NCBI GenBank assembly: GCA_017547315.1 | Contig: JAFYQA010000202.1 | Coordinates: 1-6,498, forward strand | DNA from: Roseburia sp. | GTDB taxonomy: Bacteria > Bacillota_A > Clostridia > Lachnospirales > Lachnospiraceae | DNA length: 6,498 nucleotides | Direction of reading: 5' to 3' | Part shown: positions 4,846-6,498 of the stretch, piece after piece | How positions within the stretch are numbered: the stretch's first letter is position 1 | How the letters are laid out: the number at the start of each line of letters is the position of its first letter | Position numbers and translations under genes: made by a program | Notes under the pieces: model-generated | What the model was told of the DNA's origin: nothing | Databases searched by the model: none | What the model saw: only the letters and a program-made list of their open reading frames with translations

Positions 4846-6498
4846 ATGTGCAACGAATGTAAAGAACTTGCAAAGACCTACGATCCGAAAGGGATTGAAG
4901 ACCGACTTTACAAAAAATGGGAAGACAATGGTTATTTTCATGCAGAAGTAGACCGCAGTAAAAAACCATTCACCATCGTGATGCCTCCACCAAATATTAC
5001 AGGACAGCTTCACATGGGTCATGCATTAGATAACACCATGCAGGATATTTTAATCCGTTATAAGAGAATGCAGGGTTACAATGCATTATGGCAGCCAGGT
5101 ACGGACCATGCTTCTATTGCAACAGAAGTTAAGGTTATCGAGGCATTAAAGGCACAGGGAATCGATAAGGCTGATTTAGGCCGTGAAGGTTTCTTAGAGA
5201 AATGCTGGGACTGGAAAGAAGAATATGGTAACAGAATTATCAACCAGTTAAAGAAACTTGGTTCTTCTGCAGATTGGAAGAGAGAACGTTTCACAATGGA
5301 TCAGGGATGTTCTGATGCTGTATTAGAAGTATTTATTAAATTATACGAAAAAGGACTTATCTACAAAGGATCTCGTATCGTAAACTGGTGTCCAGTTTGT
5401 AAGACATCCATCTCTGATGCTGAGGTAGAGCATGAAGAACAGGATGGTTTCTTCTGGCATATCAACTATCCAGTAGTTGGAGAAGAAGGCAGATTCGTAG
5501 AAATCGCTACAACACGTCCAGAAACATTATTCGGTGATACAGCTGTTGCTGTTAATCCGGAAGATGACAGATATAAAGACTTAATCGGCAAAATGCTTGA
5601 ACTTCCAACAACAGGTCGTCAGATTCCAGTAATCGCTGACCACTATGTTGATAAGGAATTTGGTACAGGCTGCGTTAAGATTACACCGGCACATGACCCT
5701 AACGACTTTGAAGTTGGTAAACGTCATGGTTTAGAAGAAATCGTTGTAATCGGCGATGATGCTATCATGAACAAGCTTGCTGGTAAATACGAAGGCATGG
5801 ACCGCTATGAATGTAGAAAAGCATTAGTAGCAGATTTAGAAGCAGCAGGTCTTTTAGTAAAAGTTGAGCCACACTCACACAACGTAGGTACACATGACCG
5901 TTGTGGCACAACTGTAGAACCAATGATTAAACAGCAGTGGTTCGTTAAGATGGATGATTTAATCAAACCAGCCGTTGAAGGCGTTAAAAATGGTGACATC
6001 CAGTTACTTCCAAAACGTATGGAAAAAACATACTTCAACTGGACAGACAATATTCGTGACTGGTGTATTTCACGTCAGTTATGGTGGGGACACAGAATCC
6101 CAGCTTACTACTGTGATGAATGTGGCGAAATGGTTGTTGCAAAAGAACATCCAGGAAAATGTCCAAAATGTGGCTCTACACATATGCAGCAGGACCCAGA
6201 CACATTAGATACATGGTTCTCATCAGCATTATGGCCATTCTCAACACTTGGCTGGCCAAACAATACAGAAGATTTGGATTACTTCTATCCAAACGATGTA
6301 TTAGTAACTGGTTACGATATCATCTTCTTCTGGGTAATCCGTATGATTTTCTCTGGTTACGAACAGATGGGTAAAAAACCATTCCACACCGTATTATTCC
6401 ACGGTTTGGTTCGTGACTCACAGGGACGCAAGATGAGTAAATCACTTGGTAACGGTATCGACCCACTTGAAGTAATCGATAAATATGGTGCAGACGCA
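4846..6498 (+). CDS. valS: Valyl-tRNA synthetase, N-terminal 551 residues (partial, open at the 3' edge)
   Basis: Class Ia aminoacyl-tRNA synthetase that charges tRNA-Val with valine. The frame is open through the window end; complete enzymes have about 880 residues, so roughly the last third (tRNA-binding anticodon domain and coiled-coil arm) is missing. Visible motifs: [15 protein letters not shown] with HMGH at 56-59; TDHASIATE at 86-94, distinguishing ValRS from IleRS/LeuRS; a CP1 editing domain opening with [15 protein letters not shown] (from 222), which clears Thr-tRNA-Val; GTHDRCGT further on; zinc-ribbon cysteines C423, C426, C439, C442; [15 protein letters not shown]; and KMSKS at 529-533. 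A further CPVC lies at 182-185. The start has AGGAG at 4833-4837 with an 8-base spacer; the protein begins with an unusual CxxC (C2, C5). Expression is controlled by the upstream valine T-box. Confidence 0.97.
   Translation, partial: MCNECKELAKTYDPKGIEDRLYKKWEDNGYFHAEVDRSKKPFTIVMPPPNITGQLHMGHALDNTMQDILIRYKRMQGYNALWQPGTDHASIATEVKVIEALKAQGIDKADLGREGFLEKCWDWKEEYGNRIINQLKKLGSSADWKRERFTMDQGCSDAVLEVFIKLYEKGLIYKGSRIVNWCPVCKTSISDAEVEHEEQDGFFWHINYPVVGEEGRFVEIATTRPETLFGDTAVAVNPEDDRYKDLIGKMLELPTTGRQIPVIADHYVDKEFGTGCVKITPAHDPNDFEVGKRHGLEEIVVIGDDAIMNKLAGKYEGMDRYECRKALVADLEAAGLLVKVEPHSHNVGTHDRCGTTVEPMIKQQWFVKMDDLIKPAVEGVKNGDIQLLPKRMEKTYFNWTDNIRDWCISRQLWWGHRIPAYYCDECGEMVVAKEHPGKCPKCGSTHMQQDPDTLDTWFSSALWPFSTLGWPNNTEDLDYFYPNDVLVTGYDIIFFWVIRMIFSGYEQMGKKPFHTVLFHGLVRDSQGRKMSKSLGNGIDPLEVIDKYGADA

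Noticed and set aside
5975..6374. Overlapping plus-strand frames inside valS
   Set aside because: Out-of-frame shadows of the valS coding sequence, which is continuous and carries all expected motifs.
1..6498. CRISPR array, insertion sequence, tRNA or rRNA gene
   Set aside because: No regularly spaced repeats, transposase frame, tRNA cloverleaf or rRNA signature was seen by eye; the only tRNA-related element is the T-box.

Overview
The window looks like a low-to-moderate GC Firmicutes chromosome, most likely class Clostridia and plausibly family Lachnospiraceae. The reasons are the AT-biased codon use, strong AGGAG-type ribosome binding sites, a lon–engB junction, a valine T-box riboswitch in front of valS, and a pyruvate kinase carrying the extra C-terminal PEP-utiliser-like domain. 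The family assignment is inference; no database was searched. Every supported gene is on the + strand.

Region 1 (1-2192): the last 22 codons of a probable lon protease gene, then engB (ribosome-biogenesis GTPase), then pncB (nicotinate phosphoribosyltransferase). engB and pncB overlap by 4 bases (ATGA) and are probably translationally coupled. Region 2 (2193-4043): a 72-base gap with a 12-base direct repeat, then pyk (pyruvate kinase, about 592 aa). No convincing terminator is visible after pncB or pyk.

Region 3 (4044-4845) is the most interesting part. A good extended -10 promoter begins two bases after the pyk stop and drives an unannotated 44-codon gene for a tiny, highly hydrophobic and wholly acidic (no Lys/Arg) single-pass membrane protein. 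Five bases after its stop codon, a near-consensus sigma-A promoter (TTGACA-N17-TATGAT) starts a complete T-box leader: AGUA and AGAGA motifs, a GUA (valine) specifier, a stem III, an antiterminator with a UGGU bulge matching tRNA-Val, and a 15-bp terminator with a 7-T tract. Between that terminator and valS lies about 210 bases that the T-box does not explain. Its core (4638-4763) folds into a three-way junction closed by an 8-bp stem, with a perfect 16-bp arm and a 14-bp arm, and is followed by a 13-base direct repeat.

Region 4 (4846-6498): the first 551 codons of valS (valyl-tRNA synthetase), open at the window edge, with HMGH and KMSKS catalytic motifs, the CP1 editing domain and a four-cysteine zinc site.

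Functionally these are housekeeping genes: proteolysis, 50S assembly, NAD salvage, the last step of glycolysis and valine charging. Uncharged tRNA-Val is expected to open the T-box and raise valS expression. Transcripts from the small-protein promoter must also run into the same T-box, so that gene appears to use the riboswitch as its terminator.
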